Assembly (NCBI RefSeq): GCF_015291885.1
Contig: NZ_CP036186.1
Coordinates: 496,001-560,000, forward strand
From: Stutzerimonas stutzeri
GTDB lineage: Bacteria; Pseudomonadota; Gammaproteobacteria; Pseudomonadales; Pseudomonadaceae
Direction of reading: 5' to 3'
Length of the DNA stretch: 64,000 bases
Under the pieces are notes generated by a model. That model ran no database searches and had not been told where the DNA came from. It saw only the letters and a program-made list of their open reading frames with translations. Shown here piece by piece: positions 45,795-55,230 of the stretch. Position numbers and translations under genes: made by a program. The number at the start of each line of letters is the position of its first letter. Position 1 is the stretch's first letter.

Positions 45795-47315
45795 TCAGGT
45801 GCGCAGCACCTGGCCGAGAACACCGGTCCTGGGCCGCATTGCGCTGTACAGCTGCCAGAGCACGAAGGCCAGGGCCAGCCCGAGGAAGGTCGCGGCGATG
45901 GGGTTGGTGAAGAAGGAGGCGAAGTTGCCGTCGGAGAGCATCAGGCCGCGGCGCAGGTTGGTCTCCGCCATCGGCCCGAGGATGAAGCCGATGATGAAGG
46001 GCGCGACCGGCATCCCCGCCTTGACGAAGCCGTAGCCGAGCAGCCCGAACAGCAGGATCGACCAGACGTCGAACAGCCGGCTGGAGAGGCCGAACGCGCC
46101 GACCACACAGAGCACCAGGATGATCGGCAGGAGGATGTGCTTGGGCACGTCGAGCAGCTTGATGAACAGGCGTAGGCCGTAGAACTCCATGAACAGCATC
46201 ATCACCGAGGCCACCAGCAGCGCAGCGAAGATGGTGTAGACCAGCGGGCCCTGGCTGACGAACAGCAGCGGCCCGGGCTGGATGCCGTGGATCAGGAAGC
46301 CGCCAAGCAGGATCGCCGTGGTGGTGTCGCCGGGGATGCCCAGGGTCATCAGCGGCATCATGGCACCGCCGATGCCGGCGTTGTTGGCCGTCTCGCTGGC
46401 GACCACGCCGCCGATGTTGCCCTTGCCATAGGTTTCCGGCTGCTTGGCGCGCTTCTTCGCGACGATGTAGGAGAGCAGGTTGGAGGTGCCGGCGCCGATG
46501 CCCGGCAGGATGCCCACCGCCAGGCCGATCAGGCCCGAGCGGCTGGCGTTGGGCAGCTCCTGGCGGAACTCCCTGAGCGAGAAGCCGAAGCCCTTGATGT
46601 GCTTCATGCTCACCGAGCCGACCTTGCTGCGCGCGGCGTGCCGCCCGGTTTCGGCGAGCTTGATGACCTCGGCGACGGCGAACATGCCGATCATCACCGT
46701 GAGCATGGAGAAGCCGCCGTTCAGTTCGCTGAGGCCGAAGGTGAAGCGGCGCACCGCCTCCACCGGCGCGATGCCGACGGTGGACACGGCGATGCCGAGG
46801 GTGCCGGCGAACAGCCCCTTGACCATCGAGCCGGCCGACAGGGTGGCGATCAGCGTCAGGGAGAACACCGCGATGGCGAAGTATTCGTGCGGGCCGAAGC
46901 TCAGCGCCACCTTGGCCAGCTGCGGGGCGATGAACATCAGCGCGATGATGCTGAAGATGGTGCCGAGAAAGGAGAACACGATGCCGACGCCGAGCGCCTT
47001 CACGCCCAGGCCCTGCTCCATCAGCGGGCCGCCGTCGAACACCGTGGCGATGGACGATGGTGTGCCGGGAATCTTCAGCAGGATCGCTGAGATCAGGCCG
47101 CCGGATGTGGCGCCGATGAACAGCGCGACCAGCAGCGACAGGCCAGCTTGCGGCCCCATGGTAAAGGTCAGCGGCAGGCATAGCGCCACGGCCATGGTCG
47201 CCGACAGGCCGGGGACGGCGCCGAACACGATGCCAACCGCAACGCCGCCGAGCATCAGCAGCAGGATGTTGAGCGAGAAGACGGCACCGAAGCCTTGCTG
47301 CAGTAAGTCGAGCAT
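45795..47315 (-). CDS. tctA: Tripartite tricarboxylate-type transporter large permease (TctA)
   Basis: 506 residues, about 12 hydrophobic segments. Typical TctA motifs: GAVPGLSATMAVALCLPLTF, ATSGGLISAILLKIPGTPSSIATVFDGGPLMEQG, and GILPGIGAGTSNLLSYIVAKK. It forms the channel of a TTT system with TctB and the binding protein TctC encoded upstream. Genomic context with glucarate dehydratase suggests it imports glucarate or galactarate rather than citrate. GAGGAA precedes ATG 47315; 10 bp separate it from tctB. Confidence 0.9.
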   Translation of the reverse strand: MLDLLQQGFGAVFSLNILLLMLGGVAVGIVFGAVPGLSATMAVALCLPLTFTMGPQAGLSLLVALFIGATSGGLISAILLKIPGTPSSIATVFDGGPLMEQGLGVKALGVGIVFSFLGTIFSIIALMFIAPQLAKVALSFGPHEYFAIAVFSLTLIATLSAGSMVKGLFAGTLGIAVSTVGIAPVEAVRRFTFGLSELNGGFSMLTVMIGMFAVAEVIKLAETGRHAARSKVGSVSMKHIKGFGFSLREFRQELPNASRSGLIGLAVGILPGIGAGTSNLLSYIVAKKRAKQPETYGKGNIGGVVASETANNAGIGGAMMPLMTLGIPGDTTTAILLGGFLIHGIQPGPLLFVSQGPLVYTIFAALLVASVMMLFMEFYGLRLFIKLLDVPKHILLPIILVLCVVGAFGLSSRLFDVWSILLFGLLGYGFVKAGMPVAPFIIGFILGPMAETNLRRGLMLSDGNFASFFTNPIAATFLGLALAFVLWQLYSAMRPRTGVLGQVLRT

Positions 47316-47325
47316 GGTCGATTCC

Positions 47326-47817
47326 TCAGAAATTCAGCAGGCCAGCGGGCAGCAACAGATCGAAGGCCTCGCGGAACAGCAGGTAGATGAACCCCGACGT
47401 GACTACCGCGATGACGACATAGAGCAGGTGCCGAATCTTGTGGCCCACAGGCGTCAGCACGATGAACTGCAGGTACAGGTAGATCGCAGTCATGATGGGA
47501 AAACCCACCGGGCCCAGCAGTACGACGTAAAGCAGGATCAGGCCAAGGGTCTTGAGCACGGTCAGCGGCTCGGTAACGGTTGGCTTGGGCTGGTCCGGCG
47601 TATCGCTGCTGCTCTCTGCAGCCTGCGCGTGGCGGGTAAAAGCGCTCAGGGTCTGCAGCAGGCCCAGCAGGCATAGCAGGATGGCCAGCAGGGTGGGGAC
47701 GGTGGCGGCATCGATGCCGTCGTGGCCGGGTACGCGGTAGGCCATCACCAGATAGGCGATGCTGGCGCCGAGCATGGCCACGCCGATGGTCAGTTCTTTC
47801 TTGTTCGCAGTGGTCAT
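47326..47817 (-). CDS. tctB: Tripartite tricarboxylate-type transporter small permease (TctB)
   Basis: 163 residues with four hydrophobic segments and a charged loop after the second (RHAQAAESSSDTPDQPKPTVTEP). Little sequence conservation is expected in this family; assignment rests on topology, length and the position between tctC and tctA. GGAGG lies 8 bases before ATG 47817. Confidence 0.83.
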   Translation of the reverse strand: MTTANKKELTIGVAMLGASIAYLVMAYRVPGHDGIDAATVPTLLAILLCLLGLLQTLSAFTRHAQAAESSSDTPDQPKPTVTEPLTVLKTLGLILLYVVLLGPVGFPIMTAIYLYLQFIVLTPVGHKIRHLLYVVIAVVTSGFIYLLFREAFDLLLPAGLLNF

Positions 47818-47846
47818 CGCAAACCTCCGTGCGCGAGGAGAGACAG

Positions 47847-47867
47847 CCAGCCGGCGTGGCCGGCTGG
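47847..47867 (-). other. Intercistronic hairpin between tctC and tctB
   Basis: Perfect stem CCAGCCGGC/GCCGGCTGG with a 3-base loop and no T-tract. Such structures often protect the 3' end of the binding-protein mRNA or partly stop transcription. Confidence 0.6.
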
Positions 47868-47881
47868 TGACACGTCAGGGA

Positions 47882-48862
47882 TCAGTTCTTGGCCTGACGC
47901 AGCTCGTCCTTGAACTGCATGAAGTCCTCGCGGGTCTTGGCCAGAATCGCCTTGGCCTCTTCGGTGCCGTAGTAGGCCACCGGCTGCTTGAACTTCTTCA
48001 GTTCCTCGGCGTACTCGGGAATCTCGGTGATCTGTTTCATCACATCGGCCATCTTCTTAACGATCGCCGGGTCGGTGCCCTTCGGAAAGGCGACCACGTA
48101 AGGCTTGTCCATGGTGATGTCCAGGCCCTGCTCCTTTAGCGTCGGCACGTCGCCGAGCAGTTCGTTGCGCTCCTCGTTGGGCTGGCCGAGGGCGACCATC
48201 TGCCCACCGCTGACGTAATCCTGTACCGATCCATAGGTGATCGCGCCGAGGTCGAGACGACCACCGAGCATGCCCACCACGCGATCGGCGACCGTTCCGC
48301 CATCGACCATCTTCAGCTTGGTATCGGTCAGTTTCTCCAGCATCAGTCCCTGCACGTGGGAGAAGCTGCCCATCTCGGTGCCGTAGGTAATGCTGCCCGG
48401 CTTGGCCTTCGACTTATCCACCAGGTCCTGCATGCTGGTCACACCGGACTGCTTGGAGGCGACGAATACGGTGCTCTTGTCGACCCCGGCGATGCACGAC
48501 ACGTCGAAGGTTTCGTAGCTGTCGTCGGTGAGGCCGGCGACCTCGTTGACGATCAGCTGCCCCGGGTGGGTGAAGAGGATGGTGTTGCCGTCCGCTGCCG
48601 CGCCCTTGACCTGCTCGGCGGCCAGGGTGCCGCCGCCGCCAGCGATATTGGTCACCACCATGCTCTTGCCGGTGATCTGGTTGAAGTACTTGGCCATGGT
48701 ACGTGCGTTGAAATCGGTATCGCCGCCGGGGTTGGCGATCACCACCACCTGCACGGGGCGGGTCGGCCATTTCACATCGGCGGCCATCGCGGTGGAGGCA
48801 GCTGCGAGACCGGCGATGCCGACGAGGGCGGAAAGGAGGGAGGCGCGGAATATTGTTTTCAT
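47882..48862 (-). CDS. tctC: Tripartite tricarboxylate-type transporter binding protein (TctC)
   Basis: 326 residues. Signal peptide ends near STAMA, then the Bug/TctC fold: WPTRPVQVVVIANPGGDTDFNARTMAKYFNQITGKSMVVTNIAGGGGTLA. The acidic D-T-D in the first loop differs from the usual G-G-x-x-D and may affect ligand choice. Probable ligand is an aldarate, inferred from the adjoining gudD. ATG 48862 is preferred to 48928 because it starts the signal. First transporter gene after gudD1 in the operon. Confidence 0.9.
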   Translation of the reverse strand: MKTIFRASLLSALVGIAGLAAASTAMAADVKWPTRPVQVVVIANPGGDTDFNARTMAKYFNQITGKSMVVTNIAGGGGTLAAEQVKGAAADGNTILFTHPGQLIVNEVAGLTDDSYETFDVSCIAGVDKSTVFVASKQSGVTSMQDLVDKSKAKPGSITYGTEMGSFSHVQGLMLEKLTDTKLKMVDGGTVADRVVGMLGGRLDLGAITYGSVQDYVSGGQMVALGQPNEERNELLGDVPTLKEQGLDITMDKPYVVAFPKGTDPAIVKKMADVMKQITEIPEYAEELKKFKQPVAYYGTEEAKAILAKTREDFMQFKDELRQAKN

Positions 48863-48890
48863 TGGAGTTCTCCGGGTTTGGGCTGCGGGT

Positions 48891-50282
48891 TCAGGTATTG
48901 CGGCCGAGGCTGGGTTTCTTCGGGTCATAGGTCCAGCCAGGCACCAGGTAACGCATCGCCATGGCGTCGTCGCGCGCGCCGCTGGCGACCTTCTTGTACA
49001 ACTCGTGGGCGTTCATGATCCGGTCCATGTCCGGCTCGATACCCAGGCCCGGGCGCTCGGGCACGCGCACCTGGCCGTCGACGATCTGCAGTGGCTCGCG
49101 GGTCAGGCGCTCCTGGCCTTCCTGCCAGATCCAGTGGGTGTCGATGGCGGTGATACGGCCCGGTGCAGCGGCCGCGGCATGGGTGAACATGGCCAGCGAG
49201 ACGTCGAAATGGTTGTTCGAATGCGAGCCCCAGGTCAGGCCGAACTGCTCGCACATCTGCGCCAGGCGCACCGAGCCCTGCATGGTCCAGAAGTGCGGGT
49301 CGGCGAGCGGGATGTCGACCGACTCCAGGCGCAGCGAGTGGCCCATCTGCCGCCAGTCGGTGGCGACCATGTTGGTGGCGGTGGGAATGCCGGTGGCGCG
49401 CTTGAACTCGGCCATGATCTCGCGGCCGGAATAGCCATTCTCCGGGCCGCAGGGGTCCTCGGCGTAGGCCAGCAGGTGACCCTGGCCCTTGCACAGGGCG
49501 ATGGCCTCGTCCAGCGACCAGGCGCCGTTGGGGTCGAGGGTTACGCGGGCATCGGGGAAGCGCGCCTTGATCGCGGCGATGGCCTGCATCTCCTCCGCGC
49601 CCCGCATCACGCCGCCCTTGAGCTTGAAGTCGGCGAAGCCGTAGCGCGCATGCGCGGCCTCGGCCAGGCGGGCGACCGCGTCAGGGGTCAGCGCCTTCTG
49701 ATGGCGCAGGTGGTACCAGTCCTCGCCGGTACTGGCCAGGTAGGGCAGGTCGGTGCGCTGGCGATCACCTGTATAGAAGAGGTAGGCGAGCATCGGCACC
49801 GCGTCGCGCTGCTGGCCGCTACCGAGCAGCTCGGCTACCGGCACCTCCAGGTGCTGGCCGAGCAGATCGAGCAGCGCGGCTTCGACCGCAGTGATCACGT
49901 TGTCCAAGCGCAGGTTGATCTCGTGGGGCTGGCGCAGCACGGCGGCCTCGGCTGCGGAGGTCACCTCGTGGCGGGTTGCTTGCGGCGTACCGGCGGCGTT
50001 GCCGGCGATGGCGCTACGCAGTCTGTTGAGCGTGCGGTTGTAAAGGCCGATCGGCTGGCCGATGACCAGCGGCCGGCAGCGCTCCAGCGCCTGGAGGATG
50101 CCTTTGCCACCCGGCACTTCGCCGATGCCGGTGTTGCCGGCATTGTCGGTGAGCAGCACCAGGTTGCGGGTGAAGTAGGGGGCGTGGGCGCCGCAGAGGT
50201 TGAGCAGCATGCTGTCGTGGCCGGCCACCGGGATGACCTGCATGCTCTGGACGCGGGGTGTTGCACTGGACGGCTGACTCAT
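48891..50282 (-). CDS. gudD: Glucarate dehydratase 1
   Basis: 463 residues, enolase superfamily. It dehydrates D-glucarate (and L-idarate) to 5-keto-4-deoxyglucarate. Motifs: [17 protein letters not shown], catalytic DFKLKGGVM, metal-binding TLDPNGAW and [16 protein letters not shown], and the general-base His in [15 protein letters not shown]. First gene of the gudD1-tctCBA operon and divergent from kdgD. GGAGG lies 10 bases before ATG 50282. A second, distinct copy is at 53252. Confidence 0.93.
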   Translation of the reverse strand: MSQPSSATPRVQSMQVIPVAGHDSMLLNLCGAHAPYFTRNLVLLTDNAGNTGIGEVPGGKGILQALERCRPLVIGQPIGLYNRTLNRLRSAIAGNAAGTPQATRHEVTSAAEAAVLRQPHEINLRLDNVITAVEAALLDLLGQHLEVPVAELLGSGQQRDAVPMLAYLFYTGDRQRTDLPYLASTGEDWYHLRHQKALTPDAVARLAEAAHARYGFADFKLKGGVMRGAEEMQAIAAIKARFPDARVTLDPNGAWSLDEAIALCKGQGHLLAYAEDPCGPENGYSGREIMAEFKRATGIPTATNMVATDWRQMGHSLRLESVDIPLADPHFWTMQGSVRLAQMCEQFGLTWGSHSNNHFDVSLAMFTHAAAAAPGRITAIDTHWIWQEGQERLTREPLQIVDGQVRVPERPGLGIEPDMDRIMNAHELYKKVASGARDDAMAMRYLVPGWTYDPKKPSLGRNT

Positions 50283-50447
50283 TGTGCGCGGCCTCCGCTG
50301 CAGGCGAGGCGAGCGACCGGGGTGGGCGCTGTGCGCGCATCTGCTGAGGCAGCGCGGCGGATGGCGTTATCGGCAGCCAGCGGCTGCGCAGGGGTCGGGC
50401 AGTTGCGGAACATGTCCGGGGCCTCGCTATTGTTATTGTGGTCATAG

Positions 50448-50461
50448 GTCGTCGTACGACT
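50448..50461. promoter_or_regulatory. Candidate operator of the gudD1 side of the divergent promoter region
   Basis: GTCGTCGTACGACT matches the regulator's own site at 11 of 14 positions and contains the palindrome GTCGTACGAC. It lies 166 bases before gudD1. Confidence 0.5.
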
Positions 50462-50663
50462 ATGGAGGATTTTTTACAGTTCGCTACGTCACCTGTCAAA
50501 CGAAATCATCAGTGCATTTAGCTGGGTCATCCGCAGCTGCTTATGCCTTTTAAGCTGCCGCCCTCATGGTGATTGACCTGGCCGGGCGAGTGAAAAGCAG
50601 AAAGCTTTCATTCAGCTTTCAGTGCTGAAGAAAATGCGCAGAAAAAACGGTTGGACTATTTGT

Positions 50664-50677
50664 AGTTGTACGATAAC
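50664..50677. promoter_or_regulatory. Candidate operator before kdgD
   Basis: AGTTGTACGATAAC is the exact reverse complement of the site before the FadR-type regulator, and lies 57 bases before kdgD. The 451-bp divergent gap 50283-50733 holds no gene. Confidence 0.65.
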
Positions 50678-50733
50678 GTATCTCAAGGCTGATGCCCTTG
50701 TACCTCCACAACACGCATTCAGGATGTCGAATA

Positions 50734-51645
50734 ATGAATCCACAAGAATTGAAGGCCATCCTTTCCTCCGGCCTGCTGTCGTTCCCGGTCACCGATTTCG
50801 ATGCGCAGGGCGACTTCAACCGCGCCGGCTACGTCAAGCGCCTGGAGTGGCTCGGGCCGTACGGCGCCTCGGCGCTGTTCGCCGCCGGTGGTACCGGTGA
50901 GTTCTTCTCGCTGGAGCCGCGCGAGTACAGCGAGATCATCAAGACCGCCGTCGATACCTGCGCCGGCACCGTACCGATCCTCGCCGGCGTCGGTGGTCCC
51001 ACCCGGCTGGCCATTCAGATGGCTCAGGAGGCCGAGCGCCTGGGCGCCAAGGGGCTGCTACTGCTGCCGCACTACCTCACCGAAGCCAGCCAGGAAGGCG
51101 TGGCCGCCCACGTCGAGCAGGTCTGCAAGTCGGTCAACATCGGCGTGGTGGTGTACAACCGCAACGTCTGCCGCCTGACCGCGACGCACCTGGAGCAGCT
51201 GGCCGAGCGCTGCCCGAACCTGATCGGCTACAAGGATGGCCTGGGCGATATCGAGCTGATGGTGTCGATCCGTCGCCGCCTCGGCGACCGCTTCAGCTAC
51301 CTCGGCGGCCTGCCGACCGCGGAAGTCTATGCCGCGGCCTACAAGGCACTGGGCGTGCCGGTGTATTCCTCGGCGGTGTTCAACTTCATTCCGAAGACCG
51401 CCATGGATTTCTATCAGGCCATCGCCCGTGAGGATCATGAAACCGTCGGCAAGCTGATCGATGACTTCTTCCTGCCGTATCTGGAGATCCGCAACCGCTG
51501 CAAGGGCTACGCGGTCAGCATCGTCAAGGCCGGCGCCCGCATTTCCGGCTACGACGCCGGCCCGGTGCGCGCGCCGCTGACCGAACTCAAGCCCGACGAA
51601 TACGAGCGCCTGGCGGTGCTGATCGAGAAGCAGGGCGCCCAGTAA
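50734..51645 (+). CDS. kdgD: 5-dehydro-4-deoxyglucarate dehydratase
   Basis: 303 residues, DapA/NanA aldolase superfamily. It decarboxylates and dehydrates 5-keto-4-deoxyglucarate to 2-oxoglutarate semialdehyde. Features: [41 protein letters not shown] (Tyr) and Schiff-base Lys in [13 protein letters not shown] 50734 follows AGGATG. It is the first gene of the forward operon, with the semialdehyde dehydrogenase 70 bp downstream. Confidence 0.94.
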   Translation: MNPQELKAILSSGLLSFPVTDFDAQGDFNRAGYVKRLEWLGPYGASALFAAGGTGEFFSLEPREYSEIIKTAVDTCAGTVPILAGVGGPTRLAIQMAQEAERLGAKGLLLLPHYLTEASQEGVAAHVEQVCKSVNIGVVVYNRNVCRLTATHLEQLAERCPNLIGYKDGLGDIELMVSIRRRLGDRFSYLGGLPTAEVYAAAYKALGVPVYSSAVFNFIPKTAMDFYQAIAREDHETVGKLIDDFFLPYLEIRNRCKGYAVSIVKAGARISGYDAGPVRAPLTELKPDEYERLAVLIEKQGAQ

Positions 51646-51715
51646 GCCTTTCCGGAATCGCCCCGGCGCAGCCCTGCGGAATGGCCGCGCCGGGCATCAT
51701 CAGAGGACACTTTGC

Positions 51716-53158
51716 ATGGCTGACGTACAACGCTACGACAACTACATCGACGGCCAGTGGGTCGGCTCGGATCGCTACCAGGCCAACACCAATCCGTCCG
51801 ACCTCTCTGACGTGATCGGCGAATACGCCCAGGCCGATGCCGGGCAGGTCGAGCAGGCCGTCACCGCCGCCCGCCGCGCCTTCCCGGCCTGGGCCAGCTT
51901 CGGCATCCAGGCGCGCGCCGATGCGTTGGAAAAGGTCGGCCTGGAAATCCTCGCCCGCCGCGAAGAGCTCGGCACGCTGCTGGCCCGCGAGGAGGGCAAG
52001 ACCCTGCCGGAAGCCATCGGCGAAGTCGCCCGTGCCGGCAATATCTTCAAGTTCTTCGCCGGCGAGTGCCTGCGCCAGGCTGGCGAGACGCTGCAGTCGG
52101 TGCGCCCCGGGGTCGGCGTCGAGGTCACCCGCGAGCCGCTGGGCGTGGTCGGCCTGATCACCCCCTGGAACTTCCCCATCGCCATCCCTGCCTGGAAGAT
52201 CGCCCCGGCGCTGGCCTTCGGCAACTGCGTGGTGATCAAGCCGGCCGACCTGGTGCCGGGCTGCGCCTGGGCCATCGCCGAGATCATCTCCCGGGCGGGC
52301 TTCCCGGCCGGCGTGTTCAACCTGGTGATGGGCCGCGGCCGTGAGGTCGGCGAGGCCATCGTCAACGCCAGGGAGGTCGATGCCGTGAGCTTCACCGGTT
52401 CGGTGGGCGTCGGTCGCGGCATCGCCCAGGCCTGCGTGGCGCGTGGCGCCAAGGTGCAGCTGGAGATGGGCGGCAAGAACCCGCAGATCGTGCTGGACGA
52501 CGCCGACCTCAAGGTCGCCGTCGAGCTGTGCACCCAGAGCGCCTTCTACTCGACCGGCCAGCGCTGCACGGCTTCCAGCCGCATCATCGTCACCGAAGGC
52601 ATCTACGACCGTTTCGTCGAGGCGATGATCGAGCGCATCAGCAAGATCAAGGTTGGCCCGGCGCTGGAGCAGGGCGTCGACGTCGGCCCGGTGGTGTCCC
52701 AGGCCCAGCTGGAGCAGGACCTGCGCTACATCGAGATCGGCAAGCAGGAGGGCGCGCGCCTGGCCTGTGGCGGTGAGCAGGTGACCTGCGGCACCGACGG
52801 CTACTTCCTGGCGCCGACGCTGTTCGTCGACAGCAACCCGAACATGCGCATCAGCCGCGAGGAAATCTTCGGCCCGGTGGCCAACGTGGTGAAGGTCAGG
52901 GATTACGACGAGGCGCTGGCCATGGCCAACGACACCGAGTTCGGCCTGTCCGCCGGTATCTGCACCACCTCGCTGAAATACGCCAACCACTTCAAGCGCC
53001 ACGCCCAGGCCGGCATGGTGATGATCAACCTGCCCACCGCCGGGGTGGATTACCACGTGCCGTTCGGCGGCCGCAAAGGCTCGTCCTATGGCCCGCGCGA
53101 ACAGGGTCGCTACGCCCAGGAGTTCTACACCACGGTGAAGACCACCTATATCGGCTGA
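51716..53158 (+). CDS. 2-oxoglutarate semialdehyde dehydrogenase
   Basis: 480 residues, aldehyde dehydrogenase superfamily. It completes the pathway by oxidising 2,5-dioxopentanoate to 2-oxoglutarate. Motifs: ITPWNFPIAIPAWKIAPALAFGN, FTGSVGVGRGI, catalytic Glu in QLEMGGKNP, catalytic Cys in STGQRCTASSR and GREEIFGPVA-like SREEIFGPVANV. Position after kdgD supports this specificity over other aldehydes. AGAGGA lies about 10 bases before ATG 51716. Confidence 0.92.
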   Translation: MADVQRYDNYIDGQWVGSDRYQANTNPSDLSDVIGEYAQADAGQVEQAVTAARRAFPAWASFGIQARADALEKVGLEILARREELGTLLAREEGKTLPEAIGEVARAGNIFKFFAGECLRQAGETLQSVRPGVGVEVTREPLGVVGLITPWNFPIAIPAWKIAPALAFGNCVVIKPADLVPGCAWAIAEIISRAGFPAGVFNLVMGRGREVGEAIVNAREVDAVSFTGSVGVGRGIAQACVARGAKVQLEMGGKNPQIVLDDADLKVAVELCTQSAFYSTGQRCTASSRIIVTEGIYDRFVEAMIERISKIKVGPALEQGVDVGPVVSQAQLEQDLRYIEIGKQEGARLACGGEQVTCGTDGYFLAPTLFVDSNPNMRISREEIFGPVANVVKVRDYDEALAMANDTEFGLSAGICTTSLKYANHFKRHAQAGMVMINLPTAGVDYHVPFGGRKGSSYGPREQGRYAQEFYTTVKTTYIG

Positions 53159-53230
53159 TGTTGAAAGCCGGCCGAAAGGTCCGGCCGCAAGACTGCGTCA
53201 CGGCGCCCACGGTGGGCGCCGCATCCCCAC

Positions 53231-53240
53231 AAGAACAACA
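53231..53240 (+). promoter_or_regulatory. Candidate Hfq/Crc site before glucarate dehydratase 2
   Basis: AAGAACAACA contains AAGAACAA (AAnAAnAA) and abuts the GAGGG ribosome site of the gene starting at 53252. Confidence 0.5.
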
Positions 53241-53251
53241 GAGGGACACCC

Positions 53252-54592
53252 ATGACCACCGCCATGTCGGGCACGCCCCGCATCACCGAACTCACCGTCG
53301 TGCCCGTCGCCGGGCAGGACAGCATGCTGATGAACCTCAGCGGCGCCCATGGGCCCTGGTTCACCCGCAACATCCTCATCCTCAAGGACAGCGCCGGCCA
53401 CGTCGGCGTCGGCGAAGTGCCGGGCGGAGAAGCCATCCGCCAGACCCTCGACGATGCGCGCGCCCTGCTGGTCGGCGAACCGATCGGCCAGTACAACGCG
53501 CTGCTCGGCAAGGTGCGCCGCGCCTTCGCCGACCGTGACGCCGGCGGCCGCGGCCTGCAGACCTTCGACCTGCGCATCGCCATTCACGCCGTCACCGCGC
53601 TGGAGTCGGCGCTGCTCGACCTGCTCGGCCAGCACCTCGAGGTGCCGGTCGCCGCCCTGCTCGGCGAAGGCCAGCAGCGTGACGAAGTGGAAATGCTTGG
53701 CTACCTGTTCTTCATCGGCGATCGCAACAGGACCGACCTCGGCTACCGCGACGAATCCAACTCCGACGACGCCTGGTTTCGCGTGCGCAACGAGGAGGCC
53801 ATGACGCCGGAGCGCATCGTCCGCCAGGCCGAGGCGGCCTACGAGCGCTACGGCTTCAAGGACTTCAAGCTCAAGGGCGGCGTGCTGCGCGGCGAAGAGG
53901 AAGTCGAGGCGATCCGCGCCCTGGCCCAGCGCTTCCCCGACGCCCGCGTGACCCTGGACCCCAACGGCGCCTGGTCGTTGGACGAAGCCATCGGCCTGTG
54001 TCGCGACCTGCACGGCGTGCTGGCCTATGCCGAAGACCCCTGCGGTGCCGAGAACGGCTATTCCGGCCGCGAGGTGATGGCCGAGTTCCGCCGCGCCACC
54101 GGTCTGCCCACCGCGACCAACATGATCGCCACCGACTGGCGGCAGATGAGCCACGCGGTGTGCCTGCACTCGGTGGACATCCCGCTGGCCGACCCGCACT
54201 TCTGGACCATGGCCGGCTCGGTGCGCGTGGCGCAGATGTGCGCCGACTTCGGCCTGACCTGGGGCTCGCACTCGAACAACCACTTCGACATCTCCCTGGC
54301 GATGTTCACCCACGTGGCGGCCGCCGCGCCGGGTCGCGTCACCGCCATCGACACCCACTGGATCTGGCAGGACGGCCAGCACCTGACCCGTGAGCCGCTG
54401 AAGATCGTCGGCGGCAAGGTCGCGGTGCCGCAGAAGCCGGGGCTGGGCGTCGAGCTGGACTGGGATGCCTTGCGCAAGGCGCATGCGCTGTACAAGGAAA
54501 AAGGCCTGGGCGCCCGTGACGACGCCATCGCCATGCAGTACCTGATCCCCAACTGGACCTTCAACAACAAGCAGCCCTGCATGGTGCGCTGA
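53252..54592 (+). CDS. gudD: Glucarate dehydratase 2 (GudD paralogue)
   Basis: 446 residues. All GudD motifs are present: [24 protein letters not shown], catalytic [33 protein letters not shown] and [15 protein letters not shown]. It is clearly related to the gene at 48891 but diverged along its length and shorter, so it is not a recent duplicate. It lies 93 bp after the semialdehyde dehydrogenase. The E. coli gudX/gudD pair shows that a paralogue may be less active, but no catalytic loss is visible here. Confidence 0.9.
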   Translation: MTTAMSGTPRITELTVVPVAGQDSMLMNLSGAHGPWFTRNILILKDSAGHVGVGEVPGGEAIRQTLDDARALLVGEPIGQYNALLGKVRRAFADRDAGGRGLQTFDLRIAIHAVTALESALLDLLGQHLEVPVAALLGEGQQRDEVEMLGYLFFIGDRNRTDLGYRDESNSDDAWFRVRNEEAMTPERIVRQAEAAYERYGFKDFKLKGGVLRGEEEVEAIRALAQRFPDARVTLDPNGAWSLDEAIGLCRDLHGVLAYAEDPCGAENGYSGREVMAEFRRATGLPTATNMIATDWRQMSHAVCLHSVDIPLADPHFWTMAGSVRVAQMCADFGLTWGSHSNNHFDISLAMFTHVAAAAPGRVTAIDTHWIWQDGQHLTREPLKIVGGKVAVPQKPGLGVELDWDALRKAHALYKEKGLGARDDAIAMQYLIPNWTFNNKQPCMVR

Positions 54593-54710
54593 GGGCTTCG
54601 GCCGCAGGCGTGGTCCCTGTGCTCAAAGGCTGCTGCTTCTGTGGGACCTGCTTCGGCCGCGCGGGCGGCACCGGCTTCGCGGCCAAGACCGTTCCCAAGC
54701 GTTCAGCATC

Positions 54711-54900
54711 GTAGGATGGGCTTTAGCCCACCAGAGATCGAGCCAGAAAGGTGGTTGGTCGGTAGGACGAGGAAGCGGTGGGCTAAAGCCCACCCTACGG
54801 GGTGGCAGCTTCGCGATCGTAGGTGGCACCAAAAAGCAGCCTCTGTAGGCGCGGTCTTGACCGCCAATGGGCACCCCGGCGTAGATCGGGTCTCGGAATC
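54711..54900. repeat. REP-containing repeat unit 1
   Basis: 190-bp unit. It begins with GTAGGATGGGCTTTAGCCCACC, a hairpin of the Pseudomonas REP type, contains a facing inverted copy at 54779-54799, and ends with a second REP-like element with GGCGCGGTCTTGACCGCC. This unit is repeated directly downstream with about 95 percent identity by eye. Confidence 0.85.
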
Positions 54901-55091
54901 GTAGGGTGGGCTTCAGCCCACCAGAGATCGAGCCAGAAAGGTGGTTGGTCGGTAGGACGAGGAAGCGGTGGGCTAAAGCCCACCCTAAGGAGGTGGCAGC
55001 TTCGCGATCGTAGGTGGCGCCGAGAAGCAGCCTCTGCAGGCGCGGTCTTGACCGCGAATGGGCACCCCGGCGTAGGACGGGTCTCGGCATC
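54901..55091. repeat. REP-containing repeat unit 2
   Basis: 191-bp tandem copy of unit 1 with the same internal order (REP, linker, inverted REP, second REP type). Differences are scattered single bases. Confidence 0.85.
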
Positions 55092-55172
55092 GTAGGGTGG
55101 GCTTCAGCCCACCAGCGGCGCGCAAGGAAAAGGTGGTTGGTCGATAGGTAAGCGGTGGATATAGCCCACCCC
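55092..55172. repeat. Partial, diverged third repeat unit
   Basis: Starts with GTAGGGTGGGCTTCAGCCCACC like the other units but the linker is changed and shortened and the inverted REP is degenerate. The rest of the 638-bp gap 54593-55230 holds no gene. Confidence 0.75.
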
Positions 55173-55202
55173 AACGAAGCTGTCAGAACGAAACCATTTC
55201 AG

Positions 55203-55210
55203 AACAACAA
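55203..55210 (+). promoter_or_regulatory. Candidate Hfq/Crc site before garD
   Basis: AACAACAA, an exact AAnAAnAA match, 20 bases before garD. Confidence 0.45.
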
Positions 55211-55230
55211 CCGGACCAACCGGAGCAGAC

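Noticed and set aside
44575..47181. 868-codon minus-strand ORF over the dehydratase and tctA
   Set aside because: It is out of frame with both real genes and Arg/His-rich; a GC-skew artefact.
54623..55174. Long minus-strand ORF across the gap before garD
   Set aside because: It is read through the tandem REP units and repeats its own sequence (PTDQPPFWLDLWWA); repeats explain it better than a gene.
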